From an uncultured Pelagibacteraceae bacterium (GTDB taxonomy: Bacteria > Pseudomonadota > Alphaproteobacteria > Pelagibacterales > Pelagibacteraceae): 64,000 nt of DNA. The stretch is taken from NCBI GenBank assembly GCA_902524345.1, contig CABZCX010000005.1, forward strand, positions 27,393 to 91,392, given 5' to 3'. Shown here piece after piece: positions 21,941 through 31,581 of the stretch; position 1 is the stretch's first letter; each line of letters begins with the position of its first letter. The notes beneath the pieces were generated by a model. That model worked only from the letters and a program-made list of their open reading frames with translations, was not told where the DNA came from and ran no database searches. A program made the position numbers and the translations under genes.

Positions 21941-22411
21941 ATGCCGATTTTTTTAAGTTCACAAAAAATTGTGAAGGATTGGATTGATTATAACAATCAT
22001 ATGAATGTTTCTTATTATCTTTTGATCTTTGATAAATATGGGGCTGATATATTAAATGACACCTTCAAAATGGGTGAGCATTCAGCAAGGACTACTGGAA
22101 AAAGTACAATGATTGTTGAGTCTCATATTACATATAATCAAGAATTAAAGATGAATGATGAGGTAAACGTAAATTTAGTTTTTTTTGATCACGATAAAAA
22201 AAGGTTGCAATATAAGATGGAAATGATCCATAAGCAAAAGCAATATTTAGCATCAACGATTGAAGTCCTTGCATTATATGTTGATTTGAATAATCGAAAA
22301 GTCTCAGAATTCGAGGGAGATAAATTAGAAATTATGGATAATTATATTAAAAACAATAAAGAAAAGTTTGATAATACAAACCTTAAGTTTTCCTCTAGAT
22401 TGAAAAAGTAA
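21941..22411 (+). CDS. Hotdog-fold acyl-CoA thioesterase family protein
   Basis: VKDWIDYNNHMNVSYYLLIFDKYG thioesterase motif. Confidence 0.8.
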   Translation: MPIFLSSQKIVKDWIDYNNHMNVSYYLLIFDKYGADILNDTFKMGEHSARTTGKSTMIVESHITYNQELKMNDEVNVNLVFFDHDKKRLQYKMEMIHKQKQYLASTIEVLALYVDLNNRKVSEFEGDKLEIMDNYIKNNKEKFDNTNLKFSSRLKK

Positions 22412-22418
22412 ATAAATT

Positions 22419-22444
22419 TACTTCCAGCCCGCGGACTGGAAGTA
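22419..22444. terminator. Bidirectional hairpin terminator between convergent genes
   Basis: TACTTCCAG-CCCGCGGA-CTGGAAGTA. Confidence 0.75.
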
Positions 22445-22453
22445 AAAATCTAT

Positions 22454-22780
22454 TTATTGTCCTGGCGCTTTGTATGCTTTTGATGCAACTTCACTCGCTT
22501 TAACAGTAGCTTTATTAAAATCAATAGCTTCTAACATTGTTAAATTTTTAACTGCTCCTGATGCTTCTACTACAAGTTTTACTGCTGCAAAGTCTTCAAA
22601 TGTTGTAAGTTCATTAACAACAATAAAGTCATATGGACCTCTAACTATATCCATACTATGCATTGTTCCACCCATAGCTTTTGTCAATTGTTCAACTACT
22701 GCTTTTCTATCACTTTTAGGATCTTTTAAAAAACCTTGAAAAGCTTTTTCAGTGTAGTTTCCCATTATATATGCTTTCAT
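22454..22780 (-). CDS. GYD-domain (dimeric alpha/beta-barrel) protein
   Basis: MGNYTEKAFQGFLKDPKSDRKAVVEQLTKAMGGTMHSMDIVRGPYDFIVV. Confidence 0.8.
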   Translation of the reverse strand: MKAYIMGNYTEKAFQGFLKDPKSDRKAVVEQLTKAMGGTMHSMDIVRGPYDFIVVNELTTFEDFAAVKLVVEASGAVKNLTMLEAIDFNKATVKASEVASKAYKAPGQ

Positions 22781-22849
22781 ATGTTACTCCTTTCTTATTT
22801 TAAAAAAATATTATAGCAAAATTTATGTCTGTAGAAGTGGTATATTTGT

Positions 22850-23647
22850 CTAATTATTTTCTATTCGGTCCATTTCTTTAAGTTCGACTTCTAACTTATC
22901 TAATTCCTCACCACCTGCCATCATGCTTAAAAGTTTTTCTCTAGATATATCTTTTTTTTGATATGTTCCCATACTTTTTCCTCGATTTAAAACTGTAAAA
23001 CTATTCCCAACAGGATAAGCATGATGAACGTTATGTGTTATTAAAATTACAGCTAAACCTTGTGATGCTGCTTTAACAATATATTTCAGGACCATTGAAG
23101 CTTGATGTACACCTAGTGCTGACGTTGGTTCATCTAATACCAAAACTTTTGCTCCAAAATAAATTGCTCTAGAAATTGCGAGACATTGTCTTTCACCCCC
23201 AGACATCGTGCCTACAGCTTGTGATGGGTCTCTAACATCAATACCTATTTGACCCATTCTTTCAGCGGCTATGGTGTTTGCTTTTTCAATGTCAAAAGTT
23301 TTGAAAAAAGGCAAACCTTTTTGTGGTTCTCTACCCATAAAAAAATTTCTTGTAACACTCATAAGGGAAACCAACGCTAGATCTTGATAAACAGTACCTA
23401 TCCCAATATCCAAAGCATCTCGTGGTGAGTCAAAAACTATTTTTTTGTCTTCAAAAATAATTTCACCTTCATCAGGCTTATGAACGCCTGCTAAAGTTTT
23501 TATCAAAGTAGATTTTCCAGCTCCATTGTCACCAAGTAAGCACATTATTTCGCCTTTTTTTAGTTTCATGGTGACGTCTTTCAAAGCAATTACTTTACCA
23601 AAAAATTTACTTATATTATTAAATTGAACTAAATATTCAGACATCAC
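22850..23647 (-). CDS. Sugar/polyol ABC transporter ATP-binding protein
   Basis: [37 protein letters not shown]. Confidence 0.93.
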   Translation of the reverse strand: MMSEYLVQFNNISKFFGKVIALKDVTMKLKKGEIMCLLGDNGAGKSTLIKTLAGVHKPDEGEIIFEDKKIVFDSPRDALDIGIGTVYQDLALVSLMSVTRNFFMGREPQKGLPFFKTFDIEKANTIAAERMGQIGIDVRDPSQAVGTMSGGERQCLAISRAIYFGAKVLVLDEPTSALGVHQASMVLKYIVKAASQGLAVILITHNVHHAYPVGNSFTVLNRGKSMGTYQKKDISREKLLSMMAGGEELDKLEVELKEMDRIENN

Positions 23648-24771
23648 TTAGTCTCCGTAACTTTTTTTCTAATATAATTATTGAATACTACTGCAATTAA
23701 CATCATTGCGCCTAAAAAAACCTTAAACCAATCAGTATCGACATCTGTATAAAAAATTCCCATTGATACAGTGCCAAAAATAATAGCGCCCAATGCTGCT
23801 CCGATGGCAGAGCCATAACCTCCAGTCAAAAGACAACCGCCAACCACGGCAGCTGCTATTGCTTCCAATTCTTTTAAAGTTCCTCTCATAGTATCTGCTG
23901 AACCTGCATCTAAAACTTGAATACAAGCAAATATTGTCGATGCTACAGCTGTTCCAATAAATAGACTTATTTTTACTCTTCCAACAGGCACACCAACATT
24001 TGTAGCACCAACTTTATCTCCACCTGATGCAAATATCCAATTTCCATATCTAGTTTTCATAAGTATCCAAGTCGCAAATAATGTAAGAGCAATAAACCAT
24101 ATTACTGATGGTGGAATACCTGTAGCTAATGGTGTACCGTCAGTTCTCAGTGCAATTAATTTCATCGATCCTAGCCATGTGAATAACCATTGAAAAGTAT
24201 CTGTTGCAAACAACCAAGCAATTGGATCATCCTCTATTAAAACTCTTAACCCTGGTACTTGAGTTCTTCCTGTAATTAATCTCGTAATAGCCAAAGTTGC
24301 CCCTCTTAAAATGAACAACATTGCTAGAGTTACTATGAAGGATGGAAGACCAGTTTTTACCACCATTATACCATTGAAATAACCAATCAGTATTGCCATA
24401 GCAAAAGCAAAAATAATACTCGTCCATAAAGGCCAGCCCCAATAAATTGCAGGTATAGCGATACAGATTCCTGCAAAACCAATCATTGATCCAATTGATA
24501 AATCAAACTCTCCACCGATCATTAACATTGCAGCAGCAATAGCAATAATTCCTAAATTAGCCGAAACATCTAAAAAATTTAATGTTCCATAAGCGCTAAA
24601 CATTCCAGTGTCACCAGCAACTATTCCAAAAAAAATAAAAACTAAAATTGAGCCACCCAAAGCACCAAGCTCTGGTCTGTTTAATAAAACTCTAAGAGGT
24701 GAAATTTTTTTAAGTCTTTCATCTTGTCCACTATCTTTTTTAGATTGAATGCTCTCTGATTTTACAGACAT
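23644..24771 (-). CDS. Sugar/polyol ABC transporter permease (RbsC/FrcC family)
   Basis: [41 protein letters not shown]. Confidence 0.93.
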   Translation of the reverse strand: MSVKSESIQSKKDSGQDERLKKISPLRVLLNRPELGALGGSILVFIFFGIVAGDTGMFSAYGTLNFLDVSANLGIIAIAAAMLMIGGEFDLSIGSMIGFAGICIAIPAIYWGWPLWTSIIFAFAMAILIGYFNGIMVVKTGLPSFIVTLAMLFILRGATLAITRLITGRTQVPGLRVLIEDDPIAWLFATDTFQWLFTWLGSMKLIALRTDGTPLATGIPPSVIWFIALTLFATWILMKTRYGNWIFASGGDKVGATNVGVPVGRVKISLFIGTAVASTIFACIQVLDAGSADTMRGTLKELEAIAAAVVGGCLLTGGYGSAIGAALGAIIFGTVSMGIFYTDVDTDWFKVFLGAMMLIAVVFNNYIRKKVTETK

Positions 24772-24802
24772 ATAAAAATTATAATTTAAAGATGATTAAA
24801 AA

Positions 24803-24832
24803 AAAGGCCTGACTAATATTAGTCAGGCCTTT
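24803..24832 (-). terminator. 30-bp perfect palindrome followed by a T-run in the direction of transcription, intra-operonic
   Basis: AAAGGCCTGACTAATATTAGTCAGGCCTTT; minus-strand reading continues into TTTTT. Confidence 0.8.
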
Positions 24833-24843
24833 AATTCATATTT

Positions 24844-25767
24844 TTATCTATAACCTTGAGCTGCCCATTTAATTACTTTAGACGCATTGTCAGGAGTAAC
24901 AAACCCAGGTCCAGTCATTACTACACCTGCTGGCATTGTTCCCCATCTCATATATTGTCCAAAGATAGCTATTGGTAAATATCCTTGTAGATATTGCTGT
25001 TGATCAATTAAAAACTCTACTTTTCCTGCAGCAGCAGCTTTTAACATATTTGGAGACATATCAAATGTTCCTAATCTTACAGAACCAACTTTTCCAGCAG
25101 ACTCGAGTGCTTTCAAAGCTGCTTCACCAGACAATCCAGCACCTAAAGTTAGAATAGTGTCATAGCCACCACCTAATTTTGCAGCAACAGCTTTTTGAAT
25201 TTCTGTTGGGTCATTTGATGTACCTAAAATATCAACAGATCCACCAAAACCTTTTTTGAAACCAGCACATCTTCTATCAAGTGCAACGTTTCCTACCTCA
25301 TGGTTAACACATAATGCTTTTTTTCCACCAGCAGCTTTCATTTTTTGTCCACCACCTACACCTGCTTCAAACTCAGTTTGTCCAACGTGTGCACTAATTC
25401 CTAAAGATGCATAATCATCAGATCCAGAGTTCATTGATATTACAGGAATACCAGCAGCAATTGCAGCTTTAACTGATTTTCCTAAGGCTGCAGCATCTGG
25501 TAATGTGATCACTATACCTTTTGGTTTTTGTGATACAGCATTATCAATTAATTTTGCCATTTCTACCATGTCAAAAGTAGCTGGTGCTGTGTATTTGCAA
25601 GACACTCCCATGTCTTTACATCCAGCATCAACTCCATTTTTAGCAACTGACCAGAAAGGATCGTTTGCTTGACCATGAGAAACAACAATTATATCTACAG
25701 CTAAAGCAGATACAGACATCATTGTCCATGCAGCTAAAGCCAATATAAAGTTTTTTATTGTTTTCAT
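24844..25767 (-). CDS. Sugar/inositol ABC transporter substrate-binding protein
   Basis: Signal peptide; VVSHGQANDPFWSVAKNGVDAG periplasmic binding protein (Peripla_BP_4). Confidence 0.92.
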   Translation of the reverse strand: MKTIKNFILALAAWTMMSVSALAVDIIVVSHGQANDPFWSVAKNGVDAGCKDMGVSCKYTAPATFDMVEMAKLIDNAVSQKPKGIVITLPDAAALGKSVKAAIAAGIPVISMNSGSDDYASLGISAHVGQTEFEAGVGGGQKMKAAGGKKALCVNHEVGNVALDRRCAGFKKGFGGSVDILGTSNDPTEIQKAVAAKLGGGYDTILTLGAGLSGEAALKALESAGKVGSVRLGTFDMSPNMLKAAAAGKVEFLIDQQQYLQGYLPIAIFGQYMRWGTMPAGVVMTGPGFVTPDNASKVIKWAAQGYR

Positions 25768-25868
25768 TATTCCCCTTTCATTAAAGTTAACTTTTAAAAG
25801 TAAAATCTAATCAAAATATCATTTAGTTGTAAAGCAGACAGGTTGTATTCTACTTAGGGTTGATTCAA

Positions 25869-26870
25869 TTAAAGATTAAGTTTTTCAAACTTTTTTGATC
25901 TTAAAGATTTTTGAGCTGCATTCGCAATTATCAGAGCTTTTCTTCCCTCCTCAAATCCTGCAAGAGGTTGAATTTTCTTTCTAATAAATTTTGCAAAATC
26001 CTTTAATTGATTTTTATAAGCATCTTTATACCTCTCAATAAAAAAATTAAGCAAAGGAGATTTGTTCGAAGTTGATTGTGCAGAATATAAAGATGTCTCG
26101 TTTTGTCTTTTATTTTCTGAAATTAACATACCTTTTGATCCAAATAATTCTATTCTTTGATCATAACCGAAACTACAATGTCTGGAATTAGTTATTATGC
26201 ACTGAACACCAGCTCTAGATCTAATTATAGTAGATGCTAATTCAAAATCTTTTATTTTATCAAATCTTTTGTCTGATATGTTGCTACCAGAAGCTATTAT
26301 TTTTATAGGCTCATCATTACCAAGGTAGAATCTAACAAGATCAAAATCATGGATCATCATATCTCTAAAAATACCACCAGATTCTTTTAGATATTTCATA
26401 GTTGGTGGGGCAGGATCACGACTAGTGATAATAATTTTTTCTAATTTACCTATTTTTCCACTAAGTAATTGTTTTCTCAAACTATTGTGTGTTGGATCAT
26501 ATCGTCTATTAAAACCTAATTGTATTTTTGGATTTAATTTATTAATTTTTTTTTTACAGGTTTCAATTTTTTTAATACTTAAATCCAGTGGTTTTTCACA
26601 AAAGATAATTTTTCTATTTTTAACACCATCTAAAATAAATCTAATATGTGTCGATGTTGTTGAGGCAATAAAAATAGCTTTTACATCTTTATCTTTATAA
26701 GCCACAGATGGATTGTTTATAGCTTTTGTTTTTAATGTTTTTGAATATTTTTTAGATAATTTTTGTTCAATGTCATAAATATATTTAAGATTAAAATCTT
26801 TACTACGCATTAAATTTTTTCCATGCATAATACCAATTCTACCAAGTCCAAATAAAGCTATATCAATCAT
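25869..26870 (-). CDS. iolG: Inositol 2-dehydrogenase-like Gfo/Idh/MocA oxidoreductase
   Basis: GLGRIGIMHGKNL, FCEKPLDLS, QLGFNRRYDPTH, RDMMIHDFDLVRFYLG. Confidence 0.85.
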   Translation of the reverse strand: MIDIALFGLGRIGIMHGKNLMRSKDFNLKYIYDIEQKLSKKYSKTLKTKAINNPSVAYKDKDVKAIFIASTTSTHIRFILDGVKNRKIIFCEKPLDLSIKKIETCKKKINKLNPKIQLGFNRRYDPTHNSLRKQLLSGKIGKLEKIIITSRDPAPPTMKYLKESGGIFRDMMIHDFDLVRFYLGNDEPIKIIASGSNISDKRFDKIKDFELASTIIRSRAGVQCIITNSRHCSFGYDQRIELFGSKGMLISENKRQNETSLYSAQSTSNKSPLLNFFIERYKDAYKNQLKDFAKFIRKKIQPLAGFEEGRKALIIANAAQKSLRSKKFEKLNL

Positions 26871-26914
26871 TTAAAATTTGTATTAAAATAATAACTTAAC
26901 TAAAAAAATTTCTT

Positions 26915-27817
26915 ATGTCAGTAAAATTAGGAGTTGCACCTATCGCATGGAGTAATGATGACATGCCTGAGTTAGGTGGTGAAACTACATTAGAACAATG
27001 TTTAAAAGAAGCCAATGAAGCAGGCTACATAGGCATAGAGTCTGGTGGAAAATTTCCAAAGAAATCTTCGGAATTAATACCAAAATTAGATCAATTTAAT
27101 CTTAAACTTTGCTCAGGATGGTATGGCGCTAATCTAAGAAAAAATTCTGTTGAGGAAGAAAAAAAATCCATTCAAGAACAACTAGATTTATTTAAAGATT
27201 GTGATGCACCTTGTATAGTTTTCGCAGAAGTTTCTGGCTCTATACAAGGAGATCCTAATAGAAAATTATCAACTCGGCCTCAAATGGAAAGGGATGAATG
27301 GCAGAAGTTTTGTGAAAAAATTTCTGAACTAGGAAAATATTTAGAGGATCAAGGGATGCCTTTGGCATATCATCATCATATGGGAACAGTAATTGAAACT
27401 CAAAAAGACACTGAAAGACTCATAGAAAATACTCATGAAAGTGTAAAATTAACATTAGATACAGGACATATGTTATTTGCAAAAGGGGACTCCAAATCCA
27501 TATTACAAAATTATTATGAAAGAATTTTGCACGTCCACTGTAAAGATATAAGAAAACAAGTTCTTGAAAAATCTTTAAAAGAGGACTTAAGTTTTAGAGG
27601 TGCTTTCTTAGAAGGTGCGTTTACAGTACCAGGAGATGGTTGTATTGATTATCAACCTTTATTTAATGTATTAAAAAATAATAATTATTCAGGATGGTTG
27701 GTAGTTGAGGCAGAGCAGGATCCGGCAAAAGCAAATCCGTTAGAGTATGCAAAAATTGGTTATAATTATCTTACAGATACATTAAAAAAATCTGAAATTG
27801 AAATTTATAAAAATTGA
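26915..27817 (+). CDS. iolE: Myo-inosose-2 dehydratase-like TIM-barrel
   Basis: LGVAPIAWSNDDMPELGG, YHHHMGTVIET, LDTGHMLFAKGD, VPGDGCIDY. Confidence 0.88.
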   Translation: MSVKLGVAPIAWSNDDMPELGGETTLEQCLKEANEAGYIGIESGGKFPKKSSELIPKLDQFNLKLCSGWYGANLRKNSVEEEKKSIQEQLDLFKDCDAPCIVFAEVSGSIQGDPNRKLSTRPQMERDEWQKFCEKISELGKYLEDQGMPLAYHHHMGTVIETQKDTERLIENTHESVKLTLDTGHMLFAKGDSKSILQNYYERILHVHCKDIRKQVLEKSLKEDLSFRGAFLEGAFTVPGDGCIDYQPLFNVLKNNNYSGWLVVEAEQDPAKANPLEYAKIGYNYLTDTLKKSEIEIYKN

Positions 27818-28318
27818 TTATCTATAGAGTGAAGTTAGTTCATTATTTCCGGCAGCAACACATGGAGATTTAAAACAAGTACCCACAACCCATTCAGATC
27901 CAGGATCAGGTAAAAAATTTGATGACATCACAAATATAACACCCATCTCAACTGATTGCCCCGCCTTACCTTCTGCTTTAATTCTAGGATCAGGATCAGT
28001 TTTTACTTTAGTATCCTCTGAAAAAGGATTCTCTATATTAAGATTTTTGTTTATATAATTCACAACTTTGGATGAGGACCACTCGCCATTACACGGATCA
28101 CCCCAAACAGTCAATTTACCTTCATCATTATTCCCGCAATTATTTATTTCTCCATTGATAAAATCGACTACTTTCTTATGATTTTCTTTGACTAAGTTAG
28201 CTTTTGCTTCAACTGCGGGCCTTGTACTTGCGGTCCAAATCAACATCCCAACCACATATACTAACGACAACAACACTAATGCTTCTAATAGTCCAAAATT
28301 TTTGAAATTTATTCGCAT
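27818..28318 (-). CDS. Type IV pilin-like small protein
   Basis: Short basic N-terminus, N|FGLLEALVLLSLVYVVGML prepilin-like segment with Glu at +5, globular Cys-containing domain. Confidence 0.5.
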   Translation of the reverse strand: MRINFKNFGLLEALVLLSLVYVVGMLIWTASTRPAVEAKANLVKENHKKVVDFINGEINNCGNNDEGKLTVWGDPCNGEWSSSKVVNYINKNLNIENPFSEDTKVKTDPDPRIKAEGKAGQSVEMGVIFVMSSNFLPDPGSEWVVGTCFKSPCVAAGNNELTSLYR

Positions 28319-28320
28319 AA

Positions 28321-29286
28321 TTAAAGTTTAATAATTTTTGATTTGTCTAATTTTTTTTCAAAAAAATCAATTATATTTTGTATTGTTTCTTTTCCCATTC
28401 TTATCATGCATTCCTCAGTAAATGCAGCGGTATGAGGACTTAAAAAAACTTTATTGTTTTTTAGCAAAGGATTATCCTCTTTAGGTGGTTCTGTTTCAAA
28501 AACATCTAAACCTGCACCAAATATGAGACTTTCATTTAATGCTTTATCTAAGTCATTCTCATTAATCATCCCACCTCTTGCAGCATTAATAATTATACAA
28601 TTTTTCCTCATTGTTTTAAGTAAGTCATAATTAATAATATTTTTCGTTTTTTCATTAAGAGGCATATGTAAAGAAATGGCATCCATAGATTTTACTGCTT
28701 CTGTAAGATCTTCAATTTTTTTTCCACCCAATTCCTCAATAATATCTTTTGAAACAAATGGATCATAAACAAAAACATTCATTTCAAATCCTTTACATCT
28801 TCTTATTAAAGATTGACCTATTCTTCCAAATCCAGCAATTAAAATATTTTTTTTCCAAAGTTCAATTGTTTTTGGAAGTTTGTTTCTGTTAGAAAAATTT
28901 CCTGATTTAACAGTCTCATCATACATGTTTTTTCTCTTCGATATATTGAGCAACATAAACATAACATGTTCTGCCACCGCAACAGCATTTGCTGTAGCCG
29001 TAATTGCCAAGGTGATATTTTTTTCTTTAGAAGACTTGAGGTCAATATTGTCGTACCCAACGCCGTGGCGAGATATAATTTTAAGTTTTTTTGATATATT
29101 GATTAATTCGCTAGATAAATTTGCTGTTCTAATTGATAGACCATCACACTCCAAAATTTTTTGTTTAATATCTTTGTTATCTATATTTTCAATAATCTCA
29201 TAATCATAATTTGGGTTATTCTTTATGAGATCTATCCCCGCGTTATGAATAGGTTGAATTATCAAAATTTTTTTTTTATCCGACAC
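28321..29286 (-). CDS. D-2-hydroxyacid dehydrogenase
   Basis: GFGRIGQSLIRRCKGFEM, NAARGGMINENDL, GLDVFETEPP. Confidence 0.9.
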   Translation of the reverse strand: MSDKKKILIIQPIHNAGIDLIKNNPNYDYEIIENIDNKDIKQKILECDGLSIRTANLSSELINISKKLKIISRHGVGYDNIDLKSSKEKNITLAITATANAVAVAEHVMFMLLNISKRKNMYDETVKSGNFSNRNKLPKTIELWKKNILIAGFGRIGQSLIRRCKGFEMNVFVYDPFVSKDIIEELGGKKIEDLTEAVKSMDAISLHMPLNEKTKNIINYDLLKTMRKNCIIINAARGGMINENDLDKALNESLIFGAGLDVFETEPPKEDNPLLKNNKVFLSPHTAAFTEECMIRMGKETIQNIIDFFEKKLDKSKIIKL

Positions 29287-29292
29287 TTGAAT

Positions 29293-30084
29293 TTAGTAAG
29301 CTTTAGAGTCTTCTTTTGATTTGATTGATTTTAATTTAGATACAGCATCTTTTGCACCTGCACTCATATACCTTTGATCAGATCCAATAGTTACCAAATT
29401 AAATCCTAAATTAAGCATTTTTTTTGCATACTCTGGACTAGCAATATGAATACCTGCAAAAATTTTATTTTTTTTTGCATGTTCCAAGATATTCAAAATC
29501 TTTTCATAAGTTGGACTTCCTTCAGGATTATCAAAAGCTGGTTTTTGACCTATGGCTAGACTTAAATCAGCAGGTCCAATATAAATTCCATCTATTCCAG
29601 GTGTACTCATAATTTCATCTAATTTATCCAAGGCCTCTTTTGTCTCTATCATTGCCATTTTTAAAATCTCATCATTTGCAAAATCTCCATAATCTGAACC
29701 TCCATAAATTAATCCTCTAATTGGTCCAAAACTTCTATACCCTTTAGGGGGATACATGCATGCTTGAACAAATTTTTCAGCTTCAAATTTGTTGCTCACC
29801 ATTGGACAAATTACGCCGTAGCACCCTGCATCTAAAATTTTCATTATTTGTCCTGGTTCATTCCAGTTTACTCTTGCTAAAGGAGTAACATCCGTAGATG
29901 AAATTGATTGCAGCATTTGTAATGCATTTGGATAATCTATAACACCATGTTGCATATCAATTGTAAGCGAGTCCCAACCTTGATGAGACATTACTTCCGC
30001 TGAAAAAGAGCTAGGAATTTGTAACCAGCCATTAATTATTTGCTCACCATCTCTCATCATCTTTTTTATTTTATTTGGCCTCAT
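29293..30084 (-). CDS. HpcH/HpaI class II aldolase family protein
   Basis: DSLTIDMQHGVIDY, CYGVICPMV, GIDGIYIGPADLSLAIG. Confidence 0.92.
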   Translation of the reverse strand: MRPNKIKKMMRDGEQIINGWLQIPSSFSAEVMSHQGWDSLTIDMQHGVIDYPNALQMLQSISSTDVTPLARVNWNEPGQIMKILDAGCYGVICPMVSNKFEAEKFVQACMYPPKGYRSFGPIRGLIYGGSDYGDFANDEILKMAMIETKEALDKLDEIMSTPGIDGIYIGPADLSLAIGQKPAFDNPEGSPTYEKILNILEHAKKNKIFAGIHIASPEYAKKMLNLGFNLVTIGSDQRYMSAGAKDAVSKLKSIKSKEDSKAY

Positions 30085-31527
30085 TTAAGATTTCAAACCA
30101 AGGTGAGTGTACTTTATATTTAGATAATCTTTAATTGCCATTGAACCACCTTCACGACCATATCCAGTTTGTTTAATTCCACCAAAAGGTGCCTCAGCTA
30201 TCGCAACTGCAGGAGTATTTACTGCAACAGTACCAGTTTCCATTAATTCTGAAGCTCTGTGAGCTTTATCCATAGAATTTGTATAAATATAACTACATAA
30301 TCCTAAGTCATTATTATTAGCTCTCTCAACTACTTCATCAAAAGTTTTAAATGACAACATTGGAACTAATGGACCAAATGGTTCTTGTTGCATTATTGTA
30401 AAATTATCCTTTACATTGTCAAAAACTGTTGGTTCATAAAAATAGCCTTTGTTAAAACCTTGAGGTCTTTTTCCACCCAATAAAACTTTTGCTCCTTCCT
30501 TTTTAGTTGTTTCAACTAATTCTTCGATTTCTCCTAATCTTTTTGCAGTTGTTAAAGGACCTAATTGAACTCCATCATCTAAACCATTTCCTATTTTTAA
30601 TTTTTTTGTTCTTTCAATAAACGCATTAATGAATTCATCTTTTCTATTTTCTTGTATATAAAATCTGTTAGGTGAAATACAAACTTGACCATTATTTCTA
30701 AATTTTGCAGTAATTGCCATATCTGCAACTTTATTTATATCAACATCATCAAAAACTATAAAAGGTGAGTGTCCACTAAGCTCCATTGTTACTCTTTGAA
30801 CTTTGTCTGCGGCTTTTTTTAAGATTAATTTTCCTACTCTTGTTGATCCAGTAATTGAAACCTTTTTAATAATATCAGACTCTAACAACTCATTTGAAAT
30901 ACTTTCAGGATCTCCTGATAATAAGTTTACAACTCCAGGAGGGACTCCCGCTTCTTTACAAATATCTACTAACTCCATTACTGTTCCTGGAGTAATTACA
31001 TCAGGCTTACAAATTACTGAACATCCGGCAGCTAATGCTGTTGAAATTTTTCTCGCTGCTAGAATTAAAGGAAAATTCCATGGCACTAAAGCTGCTACAA
31101 CTCCAACTGGCTGATAATAAACATGAACTCTCGTATCTGGAAATCGACTTTCGACTGTTTGTCCATAAATTCTCTTTGTTTCTTCAGCATTCCACTCAAA
31201 AATATCAGCAGCCCCACCAGTTTCGCCAATTCCCTCAGCTAAAGGTTTTCCAACTTCAATCGTTAACCATTTTGCTAAAACATCTTGTTTTTTTCTTAAA
31301 AGATCAGCAATTTTTCTAATAATATATGATCTCTGCCAAGGTAAAGTGTTTTTCCAAACTTCCAAACCTTTCTCTGCAGATTTAAGAGCTTTTTGAACAT
31401 CTGCTGAAGACGCTTTAGACGCTTGGCCAATAATTTCTTCCGTAGCAGGATTTATAACATCGTAAGTTTCTTTTTTTTCAGCTTGTTGCCACTTACCATC
31501 AATGAACTGCCCAAATTTACTATACAT
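30085..31527 (-). CDS. NAD(P)-dependent aldehyde dehydrogenase
   Basis: ELSGHSPFIVFDDVD, NNGQVCISPNRF; start MYSKFGQFIDGKW at 31527 preferred over track start 31638. Confidence 0.92.
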   Translation of the reverse strand: MYSKFGQFIDGKWQQAEKKETYDVINPATEEIIGQASKASSADVQKALKSAEKGLEVWKNTLPWQRSYIIRKIADLLRKKQDVLAKWLTIEVGKPLAEGIGETGGAADIFEWNAEETKRIYGQTVESRFPDTRVHVYYQPVGVVAALVPWNFPLILAARKISTALAAGCSVICKPDVITPGTVMELVDICKEAGVPPGVVNLLSGDPESISNELLESDIIKKVSITGSTRVGKLILKKAADKVQRVTMELSGHSPFIVFDDVDINKVADMAITAKFRNNGQVCISPNRFYIQENRKDEFINAFIERTKKLKIGNGLDDGVQLGPLTTAKRLGEIEELVETTKKEGAKVLLGGKRPQGFNKGYFYEPTVFDNVKDNFTIMQQEPFGPLVPMLSFKTFDEVVERANNNDLGLCSYIYTNSMDKAHRASELMETGTVAVNTPAVAIAEAPFGGIKQTGYGREGGSMAIKDYLNIKYTHLGLKS

Positions 31528-31581
31528 AATTTTTATTTTATGGTTAATTAAGCGAAATTTTAAGAGAATATATCTACAATT

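Noticed and set aside
23732-24442. Minus-strand ORFs of 64 and 71 aa within the permease gene
   Set aside because: Alternate frames of the permease gene, with no coding signatures.
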